Positions 1-8,821 of a DNA stretch of 37,126 bases are shown here, piece by piece. Position numbers and translations under genes: made by a program. Source of the stretch: an uncultured Clostridium sp. GTDB taxonomy: Bacteria; Bacillota; Clostridia; TANB77; CAG-508. The stretch spans positions 1 through 37,126 of the forward strand of contig CAOJJB010000018.1 of assembly GCA_948436975.1 (NCBI GenBank), written 5' to 3'. The notes under the pieces were generated by a model. The model ran no database searches, was not told the origin of the DNA, and saw nothing but the letters and a program-made list of their open reading frames with translations. Positions within the stretch are counted from its first letter, which is position 1. Each line of letters starts with the position of its first letter.

Positions 1-404
1 TTAATCAATTAGTAAGAAAAGGTAGAAAAACATCAACAACAAAATCAACAGCTCCAGCCCTACAAAAAGGATATAACTCAAGAAAAAAAATCCAAACAGA
101 TAATAGAGCACCACAAAAAAGAGGAGTATGTACAGTTGTAAAAACAGTTACACCAAAAAAACCTAACTCAGCATTAAGAAAAGTTGCGAGAGTTAAACTT
201 TCAAATGGATATGAAGTTACATCTTATATACCAGGTGTAGGACACAACTTACAAGAACACAGTGTTGTACTTATAAGAGGTGGAAGGGTAAAAGACTTAC
301 CAGGTGTTAGATACCATATTATCAGAGGTACTTTAGATACAGCAGGAGTTAAAGACAGAATGCAAGCTAGATCTAAATATGGTGCCAAAAAACCTAAAAA
401 ATAA
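1..404 (+). CDS. rpsL: 30S ribosomal protein S12 (5' end missing)
   Basis: This is the decoding-centre protein of the small subunit. The frame begins two bases into a codon at the window edge and runs to a TAA at 402-404, so only about the first five residues are missing. The readable start is [10 protein letters not shown], followed by the conserved [15 protein letters not shown] loop and the [13 protein letters not shown] segment. Both lysines at which streptomycin-resistance substitutions usually occur (in PKKPNS and RVKDLPG) are wild type, so no resistance change is visible. It is the first visible gene of the str operon, followed by rpsG, fusA and tuf in the usual order, but separated from rpsG by an unusually long 373-base spacer. 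Identification is secure. Confidence 0.97.
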   Translation, partial: NQLVRKGRKTSTTKSTAPALQKGYNSRKKIQTDNRAPQKRGVCTVVKTVTPKKPNSALRKVARVKLSNGYEVTSYIPGVGHNLQEHSVVLIRGGRVKDLPGVRYHIIRGTLDTAGVKDRMQARSKYGAKKPKK

Positions 405-565
405 AATTTATGAAAAATATAGTCTTACATTATTGAACTTCATTAAAAATTTAAATTATATATCAATGTATGATCATTTTTTAATGTGTTCATTGAGTAA
501 TACCTGTTTTTTATAAATTTTAAATCGACACAAAGAGTATTGAAAACTAAGAAATTATTAATTGA

Positions 566-670
566 TAATAGTGCATAAATCTTTTTTATAAAATATAAAT
601 AAAAAAAGTTGCACTATTACGGGAAAGTGAAAAAGTCTTTCCAGAGTACCGTTCTGCATTATGTGCAGAA
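566..670 (+). promoter_or_regulatory. candidate structured RNA leader upstream of rpsG
   Basis: Three helices abut with no unpaired base between them. P1 pairs 566-575 (TAATAGTGCA) with 610-619 as a perfect 10 bp stem, and its apical arm can extend through CTTTTTT/AAAAAAG. P2 pairs CGG at 620-622 with CCG at 649-651 and continues as GAAAG/CTTTC (623-627/637-641). P3 pairs TTCTGCA (652-658) with TGCAGAA (664-670). The element contains most of the G and C in an otherwise A/T spacer (405-777). The motif GTGCA occurs at 571, 663 and 753, and its only complement, TGCAC, is at 610-614, so alternative pairings are possible; the third copy lies just before the rpsG ribosome binding site. No open frame or clear terminator is seen in the spacer. 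In E. coli, S7 represses translation by binding the rpsL-rpsG spacer; a similar role here is inference. Confidence 0.5.
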
Positions 671-777
671 AAAATATTTAAAAAAATAAGCACAATATAT
701 GTATTAATTATTAATATACTTAAAAATGTGGATATCTAAAAAATACATTTATGTGCAACGAATAGGAGGGAAGAATA

Positions 778-1248
778 GTGCCAAGAAAAGGATATATAGC
801 AAAAAGAGATGTATTACCAGATCCATTATATAATAGTAAAGTAGTTACAAAATTAATAAATAATATAATGTTAGATGGTAAAAAATCAGTTGCTCAAAAT
901 ATAGTATATGGTGCTTTTGATATAATAAAAGAAAAAGAACAAAAAGATGCATTAGAAGTATTTGAAGCAGCATTAGAAAATATAATGCCAGTTCTTGAAG
1001 TAAAAGCAAGAAGAGTTGGTGGAGCAACATATCAAGTACCATTAGAAATAAGACCAGAAAGAAGACAAACATTAGGATTAAGATGGTTAGTAGCATATGC
1101 TAGAAAAAGACATGAAAAAACAATGGCTGAAAAATTAGCAGGAGAAATAATAGATGCTATAAATGGAAATGGTGGAGCATTTAAAAAGAAAGAAGATACA
1201 CATAGAATGGCTGAAGCAAATAAAGCTTTTGCACACTATAAATGGTAA
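778..1248 (+). CDS. rpsG: 30S ribosomal protein S7
   Basis: S7 nucleates assembly of the 30S head and contacts the E-site tRNA. The 156-residue product starts [20 protein letters not shown] and contains the rRNA-binding [21 protein letters not shown] segment in shortened family-typical form, ending [15 protein letters not shown]. Length matches bacterial S7. The start is GTG at 778, eight bases after AGGAGG (764-769). It is the second gene of the str operon; fusA follows after 94 bases. The unusual feature is upstream: a 373-base spacer with a compact multi-helix RNA element, where S7 autoregulation would be expected. Identification is secure. Confidence 0.97.
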   Translation: MPRKGYIAKRDVLPDPLYNSKVVTKLINNIMLDGKKSVAQNIVYGAFDIIKEKEQKDALEVFEAALENIMPVLEVKARRVGGATYQVPLEIRPERRQTLGLRWLVAYARKRHEKTMAEKLAGEIIDAINGNGGAFKKKEDTHRMAEANKAFAHYKW

Positions 1249-1342
1249 TATGGCAAAATAAATCCATATTAACTAACAGATTACACAATAAATAAGTAAC
1301 AGTTAGTAAAATAAAAAATGGAAATAAAAGGAGGAAAAGAAA

Positions 1343-3427
1343 GTGGCTGGAAGAGAATACCCATTAGAAAGAACAAGAAATATAGGAATAATGGCCCACA
1401 TAGATGCTGGTAAAACAACAACAACAGAAAGAATTCTATTTTATACAGGAAAAGTTCACAAAATTGGTGAAACTCACGAAGGTGCAGCAACAATGGACTG
1501 GATGGCACAAGAACAAGAAAGAGGAATAACAATTACTTCAGCATGTACAACATGTTTTTGGGACAATAATAGAATAAATATTATAGATACACCAGGACAC
1601 GTTGACTTTACAGTTGAAGTTCAAAGATCTTTAAAAGTATTAGATGGAGCAGTAACAGTTTTAGCAGCAAAAGGTGGAGTTCAACCACAAACAGAAACAG
1701 TATGGAGACAGGCAGATAAATATAGTGTACCAAGAATGGTTTATGTAAATAAAATGGACATTACTGGTGCAAATTTCATGCTTTGTGTAGATCAATTAAA
1801 AAATAGATTAAAAGCAAATGCTATTCCAATCCAATTACCAGTTGGTGCAGAAGACAACTTTCAAGGAATTGTTGACTTAATAAAAATGAAAGCATATATT
1901 CATAAAGATGATTTAGGAAAAGAAGTTGAAGAACAAGAAATACCAGCAGATATGCAAGATCTTGCAAAAGAATACCGTGAAAAAATGGTAGAAGCAGTTG
2001 CAGAACAAGATGAAGAATTAATGATGAAATATTTAGATGGTGAAGAACTATCTCAAGAAGAAATCAAAAAAGGTTTAAGAAAAGGAACAATTGCAAACGC
2101 AATAGTACCAGTAACTTGTGGATCTTCATATAAAAATAAAGGTGTACAAGAATTATTAGATGCAGTAGTTGAATATATGCCATCACCACTTGATATAGCA
2201 CATATCAAAGGTGAAACATTAGAAGGTGAAGAAACAGAAGCCAAAACTTCAGATACAGAGCCTTTTGCAGCATTAGCATTTAAAATTGCAACAGATCCAT
2301 TTGTAGGAAAATTATGTTTCTTTAGAGTTTATTCTGGAACATTAGAATCTGGATCAACAATATTAAATTCAAGTAAAGATAAAAAAGAAAGAATTGGTAG
2401 AATTTTACAAATGCATTCTAACCATAGAGAAGATATTGAAAAAGTATATGCTGGGGATATAGCAGCAGCAGTTGGATTAAAAGATGTTACAACAGGAAAT
2501 ACATTATGTGATCCAGCACATCCAATAATACTTGAATCAATGGAATTTCCAGAACCAGTTATTGATATAGCAATAGAACCAAAAGATAAAGCTAATCAAG
2601 AAAAAATGGGAGTTGCACTTTCTAAATTAGCTGAGGAAGATCCAACATTTAAAACATATACAAACCAAGAAACAGGTCAAACAATTATAGCAGGTATGGG
2701 AGAATTACACCTAGACATTATAGTAGATAGATTAAAAAGAGAATTTAAAGTTGAATGTAGTGTAGGTAAACCATCAGTTGCTTATAAAGAAACAATTAGA
2801 AATTCAGTAAGAGTTGAAGGAAAATTTATTCGTCAATCAGGTGGTAGAGGACAATATGGTCATGTATGGTTAGAAATGGAACCATTAGAACCAGGAACAG
2901 GAATTCAATTTGAGAGCAAAATCGTAGGAGGTGTTGTTCCAAAAGAATATATAAAACCAGTAGAAGAAGGAATTAGAGAGGCAGCAGAAAGTGGAACATT
3001 AGCTGGATATCCAGTTATAGATTTCAAAGCAACATTAGTAGATGGATCATACCATGATGTTGACTCATCAGAAATGGCATTCAAAATAGCTGGATCAATG
3101 GCATTTAAAGAAGGATGTAAACAAGCAAAATCGGTTATACTAGAACCAATTATGAAAGTAGAAATAACAGTACCAGAAGAATATATGGGAGATGTTATAG
3201 GAGATGTAAATTCAAGACGTGGAAGAATGGAAGGAATGGACGGAAGTGATGGAATGCAAGAAATACACTCATTCATACCATTATCAGAAATGTTTGGATA
3301 TGCAACAGATTTAAGATCAAAAACACAAGGAAGAGGAACATACTCAATGGAACCATCACACTATGAAGAAGTTCCAAAATCAGTATTAGAAACAATAGTA
3401 GCTTCAAGAGCTAAGAAAGATGAGTAA
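1343..3427 (+). CDS. fusA: elongation factor G
   Basis: This is the translocation GTPase. The 694-residue length is typical. GTPase motifs are G1 AHIDAGKT at residues 18-25, G3 DTPGHVDF at 82-89 and G4 NKMD at 136-139; the RGITI switch segment is at 60-64. Domains II to V follow, including the domain IV segment with [10 protein letters not shown] and a C-terminal SRRGRMEGM element. The start is GTG at 1343 after AGGAGG at 1329-1334. It lies between rpsG and tuf, as in most str operons. Nothing in the sequence suggests a truncated or paralogous EF-G2: the motifs are canonical and the operon position is that of the housekeeping copy. Confidence 0.97.
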   Translation: MAGREYPLERTRNIGIMAHIDAGKTTTTERILFYTGKVHKIGETHEGAATMDWMAQEQERGITITSACTTCFWDNNRINIIDTPGHVDFTVEVQRSLKVLDGAVTVLAAKGGVQPQTETVWRQADKYSVPRMVYVNKMDITGANFMLCVDQLKNRLKANAIPIQLPVGAEDNFQGIVDLIKMKAYIHKDDLGKEVEEQEIPADMQDLAKEYREKMVEAVAEQDEELMMKYLDGEELSQEEIKKGLRKGTIANAIVPVTCGSSYKNKGVQELLDAVVEYMPSPLDIAHIKGETLEGEETEAKTSDTEPFAALAFKIATDPFVGKLCFFRVYSGTLESGSTILNSSKDKKERIGRILQMHSNHREDIEKVYAGDIAAAVGLKDVTTGNTLCDPAHPIILESMEFPEPVIDIAIEPKDKANQEKMGVALSKLAEEDPTFKTYTNQETGQTIIAGMGELHLDIIVDRLKREFKVECSVGKPSVAYKETIRNSVRVEGKFIRQSGGRGQYGHVWLEMEPLEPGTGIQFESKIVGGVVPKEYIKPVEEGIREAAESGTLAGYPVIDFKATLVDGSYHDVDSSEMAFKIAGSMAFKEGCKQAKSVILEPIMKVEITVPEEYMGDVIGDVNSRRGRMEGMDGSDGMQEIHSFIPLSEMFGYATDLRSKTQGRGTYSMEPSHYEEVPKSVLETIVASRAKKDE

Positions 3428-3475
3428 ATAAGCACAGCTAGAGGGAGAAGTAGCGAATTTACGAATATATAGAAA

Positions 3476-3517
3476 TTATAATTTTATAGTTTGAATAGTC
3501 AAATGATAAAATTATAA
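3476..3517 (+). other. hairpin in the fusA-tuf spacer
   Basis: A perfect 12 bp inverted repeat, TTATAATTTTAT (3476-3487) and ATAAAATTATAA (3506-3517), encloses a smaller TTTGA/TCAAA stem (3490-3494/3499-3503). No T-run follows it, so it does not look like an intrinsic terminator. It may be an mRNA processing or stability element; function is unknown. Confidence 0.4.
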
Positions 3518-3548
3518 GTTTCAAGCAATAAATAATAGAAATAAAAGC

Positions 3549-3577
3549 TTGCAATTTTAAAAAATATAGTGTAAAAT
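3549..3577 (+). promoter_or_regulatory. possible tuf promoter
   Basis: TTGCAA at 3549-3554 and TAAAAT at 3572-3577 are separated by 17 bases, 84 bases before tuf. The promoter overlaps an inverted repeat, CTTGCA-A-TTTT (3548-3558) against AAAATGCAAG (3573-3582). The long fusA-tuf spacer would suit separate expression of the abundant EF-Tu, but the call is a pattern match only. Confidence 0.4.
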
Positions 3578-3661
3578 GCAAGTGATTATAAAAAGTCATT
3601 AAATTTTAAAAATTAAATAAAGAAGAGAGAAATCTCAAGAAATTAAAGGAGGAATTAAAAA

Positions 3662-4861
3662 ATGGCTAAAGCTAAATTTGAAAGAACAAAACCACACGTA
3701 AACATTGGTACAATCGGACACGTTGACCATGGAAAAACAACAACAACAGCAGCTATAACTAAATATTTAGGAATGTTAGGAAAAGCTCAATATGCAGCTT
3801 ACGATCAAATTGATGGAGCACCAGAAGAAAAAGCAAGAGGTATAACAATTAACACAGCACACGTTGAATATGAAACAGACAACAGACACTATGCACACGT
3901 TGACTGCCCAGGACACGCTGACTACGTTAAAAACATGATTACAGGAGCAGCACAAATGGATGGAGCAGTATTAGTTGTATCAGCAGCTGATGGTCCAATG
4001 CCTCAAACAAGAGAGCATATCGTACTTGCAAGACAAGTTGGAGTTAAATATATAGTAGTTTACTTAAATAAATGTGATATGGTAGACGATCCAGAATTAT
4101 TAGAATTAGTTGAAATGGAAGTTAGAGACTTATTATCTAAATATGATTTTCCAGGAGATGATATTCCAATTATAAAAGGATCATCATTAAAAGTATTAGA
4201 ATCAACATCAACAAACCCAGATGATGAAGTATATGCACCAATGAAAGAATTAATGGCAGCAATAGATAGTTATATACCAACACCAGAAAGACCAACAGAC
4301 CAAGCATTCTTAATGCCAGTTGAAGATGTATTTACAATTACTGGTAGAGGAACAGTTGCAACAGGTAGAGTTGAAAGAGGGATTGTTAAAGTACAAGACG
4401 AAGTTGAAATCGTTGGTTTAACAGCAGAAAGAAGAAAAACAGTTGTAACAGGTGTAGAAATGTTCAGAAAATTATTAGATCAAGCTGAAGCTGGAGATAA
4501 TATAGGAGTATTATTAAGAGGTGTAGATAGAAAAGATATCGAAAGAGGTCAAGTTATATCAAAACCAGGATCAATAGATCCACACACAAAATTCAAATCA
4601 GAAGTATATGTATTAACAAAAGAAGAAGGTGGAAGACATACACCATTCTTTAATGGATATAGACCACAATTCTATTTCAGAACAACAGACGTTACAGGAG
4701 TTATTGATTTACCAGCAGGAGTAGAAATGGTAATGCCAGGAGATAATGTATCTATGACAATTGAATTAATTACACCAATTGCTATTGAAAAAGGATTAAG
4801 ATTTGCTATCCGTGAAGGTGGAAGAACAGTTGGATCAGGAGTTGTTTCTGAAATATTATAA
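3662..4861 (+). CDS. tuf: elongation factor Tu
   Basis: EF-Tu delivers aminoacyl-tRNA to the ribosome. The 399-residue product has G1 GHVDHGKT at 19-26, the RGITI effector segment at 59-63, G3 DCPGHADY at 81-88 and G4 NKCD at 136-139, followed by domains II and III with the [17 protein letters not shown] signature and C-terminal [10 protein letters not shown]. The ATG follows AAAGGAGG (3645-3652) at normal spacing. It uses more C-ending codons (AAC, CAC, GAC) than most genes in the window, as expected for a very highly expressed gene. A strong terminator follows directly. It is the only tuf copy in the window; whether a second exists elsewhere cannot be judged. Confidence 0.98.
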   Translation: MAKAKFERTKPHVNIGTIGHVDHGKTTTTAAITKYLGMLGKAQYAAYDQIDGAPEEKARGITINTAHVEYETDNRHYAHVDCPGHADYVKNMITGAAQMDGAVLVVSAADGPMPQTREHIVLARQVGVKYIVVYLNKCDMVDDPELLELVEMEVRDLLSKYDFPGDDIPIIKGSSLKVLESTSTNPDDEVYAPMKELMAAIDSYIPTPERPTDQAFLMPVEDVFTITGRGTVATGRVERGIVKVQDEVEIVGLTAERRKTVVTGVEMFRKLLDQAEAGDNIGVLLRGVDRKDIERGQVISKPGSIDPHTKFKSEVYVLTKEEGGRHTPFFNGYRPQFYFRTTDVTGVIDLPAGVEMVMPGDNVSMTIELITPIAIEKGLRFAIREGGRTVGSGVVSEIL

Positions 4862-4867
4862 TAAAAT

Positions 4868-4937
4868 TAATTATTATATAAATAGGAAAAAGAGTTATGT
4901 AAAATGTAACTCTTTTTCTATTTTATATAATAATTTA
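4868..4937. terminator. long bidirectional terminator of the str operon
   Basis: The core stem is GAAAAAGAGTTA (4886-4897) with TAACTCTTTTTC (4907-4918), a perfect 12 bp, followed by TATTTT. The pairing continues imperfectly outwards for about 18 further bases on both sides (AATTATTATATAAATAG against CTATTTTATATAATAATT), so the whole structure is roughly a 30 bp stem. The flanking A and T runs make it plausible on both strands. Confidence 0.85.
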
Positions 4938-5032
4938 TATAGATTTTGAATTTATTTTAAATATTACTATATTAACCTACTTATAGTGTAAGAAGTAAAG
5001 GTTAAAAGTATTAATAAATTTTAGCAATAGCC

Positions 5033-5075
5033 GCTCTTATTTAATATTGTAAAATAAAGAGCCTAATGGTATAAT
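5033..5075 (+). promoter_or_regulatory. promoter with overlapping inverted repeat
   Basis: TTGTAA at 5047-5052 and TATAAT at 5070-5075 are exactly 17 bases apart, 38 bases before the unknown gene at 5113. An inverted repeat, GCTCTTATTT (5033-5042) against AAATAAAGAGC (5052-5062), brackets the -35 and fills half of the spacer. That is an operator-like position for a repressor. The repeat could instead be a fortuitous hairpin. Confidence 0.5.
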
Positions 5076-5112
5076 TTTATTAAAATTATTAATATTTTAG
5101 AAAAGAGAAATA

Positions 5113-6219
5113 ATGAGTAACAAAAAACAATTAGTAAAGTATAAGAAAAACTTAATAAAAAACTTATTTAATATATTAGGTAAGATAAAAGCTAGATTAA
5201 ATAATACTAAAATATGGAATGAGGATATTGAAAGAAAAATAGAGTTAGAATTTACAAATTCAACAGAACAAGAAGAAGTGAAAGCTTTTCTAAAAGAATT
5301 ATTAACAAGAAATAATAAGTTATTAGAAACAATAGATATTAGGATATTAAATAAATATATTGTAAATTTGTTTGGGAAAGCTAGATTAGAAAGAATAATT
5401 ACTGATACAATGGTACAAAAAGATATACTAGAATTATCTGAAGAACAATTACAAACATATAATTATATATTAAATTATAAAGTAACAGACTTTAATGAAC
5501 GAATTGGAAATTTAAATGTATATACTTTAAAAAAAATAAACTTAGAAGAATTAAAAAAATTGAGTGAAAAAGATAGGTTAAAAGTAATTAGCATAATACT
5601 AAGTAATAGTGAATTTCATTTAAATGATTTAAGTAAACTAGGTAATTACTATGAAGAAAGAAGAAAAATATGCCAAAAAATAATAGATAATCCGAAGGAA
5701 GTTGAAATTGAATATGAAAAAGAAATGAATTCTAAAAATGAAATTACAGAAATTCCTTTTGATTTATTATATGAGATGAAAAAATTAAGCGATTTAGAAA
5801 GAATAAAGTATGCTATTTGTGAAACACTATATGGAATGAGCTTAGAAAAAGCCAAAATATTATGTAATTCTTTTGGAGAAAATATAACTGATATTGAACA
5901 ATCAGAAGATACAAGAATAATTAAAGAACTATTAACAATAGTAGAAGAAGATGATATTGAAAAATTAAGAAAAATTGAACTAGATGAAAATTATAAAAAT
6001 TATGAAGGAACAATTAATATTATTTCGAATTTAAGAAATGCATATTTACATAAATATCAAGATAATTTATACAAAATTAATGAAGAAGATTATATTGATA
6101 CACAGACTGTAAAAATTAAAAGAAAAAAGGTAGATGTAAAGATTTATAATGTTTTAGGTAAAAATAATGATAAAGAAAATTTTAATATGATATTAACATC
6201 AATACGGAGGAATTTATAG
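5113..6219 (+). CDS. unknown large protein, N-terminal part of an apparently frameshifted gene
   Basis: I cannot assign a function. The 368 residues are largely helical by composition, rich in K, E and I, with no signal peptide or membrane segment, so probably cytosolic. They contain a LYGMSLEKAKILCNSFG segment near residues 235-251 and end with VKIYNVLGKNN then FNMILTSI. I recall a family of large uncharacterised Firmicutes proteins that runs through such a segment into the SYIGND and IPIVVID segments found in the next frame; that recollection is unverified. After ATA at 6202 the frame reads CGG AGG AAT TTA TAG. I noticed no other in-frame CGG codon in the window. Shifting by one base gives GGA GGA ATT TAT and an open frame to 7111. 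The ATG at 5113 has only a weak site (AAAGAGA). It is a single-gene unit with its own promoter. Confidence 0.75.
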   Translation: MSNKKQLVKYKKNLIKNLFNILGKIKARLNNTKIWNEDIERKIELEFTNSTEQEEVKAFLKELLTRNNKLLETIDIRILNKYIVNLFGKARLERIITDTMVQKDILELSEEQLQTYNYILNYKVTDFNERIGNLNVYTLKKINLEELKKLSEKDRLKVISIILSNSEFHLNDLSKLGNYYEERRKICQKIIDNPKEVEIEYEKEMNSKNEITEIPFDLLYEMKKLSDLERIKYAICETLYGMSLEKAKILCNSFGENITDIEQSEDTRIIKELLTIVEEDDIEKLRKIELDENYKNYEGTINIISNLRNAYLHKYQDNLYKINEEDYIDTQTVKIKRKKVDVKIYNVLGKNNDKENFNMILTSIRRNL

Positions 6220-7111
6220 TATAAATCATAATTATGATGATTTCAAAAATGATTGGGATAGATCAAATGAAAATCATACAATATCTTGTTCATATATAGG
6301 AAATGACTTTTTAGGAGTAGTAAGTGATGACTACTTATTAGCTTTTTCAGATATAAAAGAAAATGAGTTATTAAAAGCTAGTAACGAAGATGCTGCAGCA
6401 ATTGATATATCTTTTAGTATTTGGAATGATTTAGAATTAACCAAATTCTTAACACCTAAAAATCAAATAAATTCTTCTAAAATTTATAATGAACTAGTTG
6501 TTGAAAGAAAAATTGAAACAGATAACAAGCTAATAAATAGAACTCCAACTTATTCAGTATTTATAGCAGAAAATTTGGAGGATATTAGTGATGATAAAAA
6601 TTTTAGATGGCAAGAAACAAAGAGAATGGCAGCAGAATTAGGTATACCAATTGTTGTAATAGATGGAAGTCAATGTGCGAAATTAGAATATGATAAAATA
6701 CTAGAAATGATAAAAAGAGTTAAAGAAGAAAAAAAAATGGATTTAATTCCCGAGATTATTCATAAAATAGAAAATAATAGAGCATGTCCAAGAGGTGTAT
6801 TAAAAAAAATAAGAAATGAGCTATTTTCCAATGAAAAAATAAACTTATGGTTAGAAGAAATTATAGGAGCAATAATAACTTCAAATATAGATGATTTTAA
6901 TAAAGGAATTGAAAAATTTATACAAGTAACTAATGAAGTAAAAAGCTATTATGAAGGAGAGTCATTTGATGTAGATGAATGTAAAACATATGATTATGAT
7001 GAATATTTAGATAGATTAAATGTATTATTTAATTCTAGAAATGAATCAAGTGGAAATCAAGTAAGAGAAAAAGTAATAGAAAGAGAAGAAGATAATAGAT
7101 ATTTAAAATAA
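6206..7111 (+). CDS. unknown large protein, C-terminal part after the frameshift
   Basis: The frame is open from 6197 to a TAA at 7109-7111 and reads GGIYSINHNYDDFKNDWD at the point where the preceding frame fails. It continues with SYIGNDFLGVVSDDYLLAFS, then YNELVVERK, TPTYSVFIAENLED and AAELGIPIVVIDGSQCA, and ends in a charged tail. No ATG, GTG or TTG occurs in this frame before the TTG at 6575, which falls in the middle of conserved-looking sequence, so the piece cannot plausibly be an independent gene starting at 6206. It is best read as the second half of the gene at 5113, joined by one base. Possible explanations are a recent inactivating insertion, a programmed frameshift, or a sequencing error around C6205. 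Function is not known; I see no catalytic motif I can name. Confidence 0.65.
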   Translation, partial: GGIYSINHNYDDFKNDWDRSNENHTISCSYIGNDFLGVVSDDYLLAFSDIKENELLKASNEDAAAIDISFSIWNDLELTKFLTPKNQINSSKIYNELVVERKIETDNKLINRTPTYSVFIAENLEDISDDKNFRWQETKRMAAELGIPIVVIDGSQCAKLEYDKILEMIKRVKEEKKMDLIPEIIHKIENNRACPRGVLKKIRNELFSNEKINLWLEEIIGAIITSNIDDFNKGIEKFIQVTNEVKSYYEGESFDVDECKTYDYDEYLDRLNVLFNSRNESSGNQVREKVIEREEDNRYLK

Positions 7112-7127
7112 TAAATCATAAATTTTA

Positions 7128-7156
7128 TTTACAAGCATAATAATTTCGTATACAAT
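7128..7156 (+). promoter_or_regulatory. probable plsX promoter
   Basis: TTTACA at 7128-7133 and TACAAT at 7151-7156 have a 17-base spacer. Transcription from here would give a leader of about 115 bases before plsX. No FapR-type operator was recognised. Confidence 0.55.
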
Positions 7157-7281
7157 ATAGAAAAATCAAATAAAAATGACTTAGTGGTCAAAAGAGTATA
7201 AAAGTATTGATTTTTTTAGAAAAAGCAATTAAAATATTAATGTCTAATATTTAAACTTATAAGTTATTGGAGGTAAGAACT

Positions 7282-8301
7282 TTGAAAATATTATTAGATG
7301 CAATGGGAGGGGATAATGCACCATCTGCAACTATAAAAGGTGCAATTAGGGCTTCTAAAGAAATAGAATCAGAAATAGTTCTAATAGGAAATAAAGAAAT
7401 TATAAACAAAAAAGTAAAAGAAATCTATGGAAAAGAAAAATTATCTGAAATAACAGATAAAATAACTATAAAACATACAACAGAACAAATAGAAATGGAA
7501 GATACACCTACTGTTGCCATAAAAAATAAAAAAGATTCATCAATGGTAGTTGGTTTTAAAATATTAAAACAAGAAGAAGGAGATGTATTTATATCTGCTG
7601 GAAACTCAGGAGCATTATTAACAGGAGCAACATTACTAGTAGGAAGAATAAAAGGAATAGACCGTCCAGCAATAGCACCAATATTACCAGCGTATAAAAA
7701 AAGTTTTATGTTAATGGATGCAGGAGCAAACACTAATTGCAAGCCATTAAACTTAGTTCAATTTGCGCAAATGTCTACTATATATTTAAAAAATACTTTT
7801 GGAATAAAAGATCCAAAAATAGGATTATTAAATATAGGAACAGAAGAAACAAAAGGTAATGATTTGGTAAAAGAAACATATAACATACTAAAAGATCATG
7901 GAAAAGAATATGGAATTAACTTTGTTGGAAATGTAGAAGGAAGAGATTGTTTTTCAGGAGAAATAGATGCAGTTATAACAGATGGTTTTACAGGAAATGT
8001 TTTTTTAAAGACAACAGAAGGAATAGGAAAAATGGTGAAACGAAATCTAACAGAAAGTTTAAAACGAAATATATTAACAAAAATATGTTCAATACCATGT
8101 CTACCAGCAATAAAAAGATTTGCAAAAACAATGGACTATAAAGAATATGGAGGAGCATTATTTTTAGGAGTAAAAAAACCTGTTGTAAAAGCACATGGAA
8201 GTAGTGATGAATACTTATTTTACTTTACAATAAAACAAGCAGAAAATTTTGTAAAAAGTAATGCAGTAAACAAAATGAAAGAAGAATTTGAAAAAAATTA
8301 A
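7282..8301 (+). CDS. plsX: phosphate acyltransferase PlsX
   Basis: PlsX makes acyl-phosphate from acyl-ACP and phosphate, the first step of the PlsX-PlsY route to phosphatidic acid, as a peripheral membrane enzyme. Family motifs are the N-terminal LLDAMGGDNAP, GNSGALLTGAT, MDAGANTNCKP, LLNIGTEETKGN and GNVEGRDCFSGEIDAVITDG. With the start at TTG 7282 the product is 339 residues, a normal length. I chose this TTG because it lies eight bases after GGAGG (7269-7273) and gives MKILLDAMGGD; the upstream in-frame TTG at 7267 lies within that ribosome binding site. It is followed by acpP, the substrate carrier, as in many Firmicutes. Identification is secure. Confidence 0.96.
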   Translation: MKILLDAMGGDNAPSATIKGAIRASKEIESEIVLIGNKEIINKKVKEIYGKEKLSEITDKITIKHTTEQIEMEDTPTVAIKNKKDSSMVVGFKILKQEEGDVFISAGNSGALLTGATLLVGRIKGIDRPAIAPILPAYKKSFMLMDAGANTNCKPLNLVQFAQMSTIYLKNTFGIKDPKIGLLNIGTEETKGNDLVKETYNILKDHGKEYGINFVGNVEGRDCFSGEIDAVITDGFTGNVFLKTTEGIGKMVKRNLTESLKRNILTKICSIPCLPAIKRFAKTMDYKEYGGALFLGVKKPVVKAHGSSDEYLFYFTIKQAENFVKSNAVNKMKEEFEKN

Positions 8302-8308
8302 AAAAAGC

Positions 8309-8337
8309 TTGACAATTTTATAAACATATAATAAAAC
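8309..8337 (+). promoter_or_regulatory. possible acpP promoter
   Basis: A consensus TTGACA at 8309-8314 is followed, after 17 bases, by TAAAAC at 8332-8337; a TATAAT is also present at 8327 but too close. An additional promoter would let acpP be made in excess over plsX. The -10 is weak. Confidence 0.4.
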
Positions 8338-8379
8338 TAGATTATAAAATTTAGTAACAAAAAAAAGGAGGTAAACTTT

Positions 8380-8619
8380 ATGAACACAGAAGAAGTTTTT
8401 GAAAAAGTTAAAGCAATAATTGTTGAACAATTAGGAGTTGCTGAAGCTTCAGTAGAAATGGAAGCATCTTTTATAGATGATCTAGGAGCAGATTCTTTAG
8501 ATATAGTTGAATTAGTTATGGCATTAGAAGAAGAGTTTGACTTAGAAATTCCAGATGCAGATGCAGAGAAAGTAGTTACAGTTGGAGATGTAGTGGAATA
8601 TATCAAAGAAAATGTGTAA
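8380..8619 (+). CDS. acpP: acyl carrier protein
   Basis: ACP carries growing acyl chains of fatty acid synthesis on a 4'-phosphopantetheine arm. The 79-residue acidic protein has the attachment motif ADSLDIVEL with the modified serine at residue 39, in a helix II context typical of the family ([11 protein letters not shown]). The ATG follows AAAGGAGG at 8364-8371. It lies 78 bases downstream of plsX, and a terminator separates it from rnc, so plsX-acpP is a transcription unit. The length and motif fit the housekeeping ACP rather than a polyketide or D-alanyl carrier protein. Confidence 0.97.
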   Translation: MNTEEVFEKVKAIIVEQLGVAEASVEMEASFIDDLGADSLDIVELVMALEEEFDLEIPDADAEKVVTVGDVVEYIKENV

Positions 8620-8644
8620 TATAAACGAAAAGCAAGATAAATAT

Positions 8645-8700
8645 TAAAAGCTAAGATTTTCTAAAGATTAAAAATCGTAGAGATCTTAGCTTTATTTTTA
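8645..8700 (+). terminator. terminator after acpP
   Basis: AAAGCTAAGAT (8647-8657) pairs with ATCTTAGCTTT (8683-8693), 11 bp, with further weak pairs inside and a T-rich tail at 8691-8699. Confidence 0.8.
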
Positions 8701-8739
8701 CATTAACATATCATTTATATATAATTTTATTAAAATTAC

Positions 8740-8768
8740 TTGTAAATAGAAGAAAAAATGTATAAAAT
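8740..8768 (+). promoter_or_regulatory. possible rnc promoter
   Basis: TTGTAA at 8740-8745 and TAAAAT at 8763-8768 are 17 bases apart, 53 bases before rnc and downstream of the acpP terminator, where a new promoter is needed. Confidence 0.45.
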
Positions 8769-8821
8769 ATAAATATTATTATCGAAACAAAAACTTATAA
8801 AAGTATAAAGAGGTTAAATAA

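Noticed and set aside
6575-7111. TTG at 6575 as the start of an independent gene
   Set aside because: The frame is open and protein-like for 120 codons upstream and the TTG has no ribosome binding site at proper spacing; it is part of the frameshifted gene.
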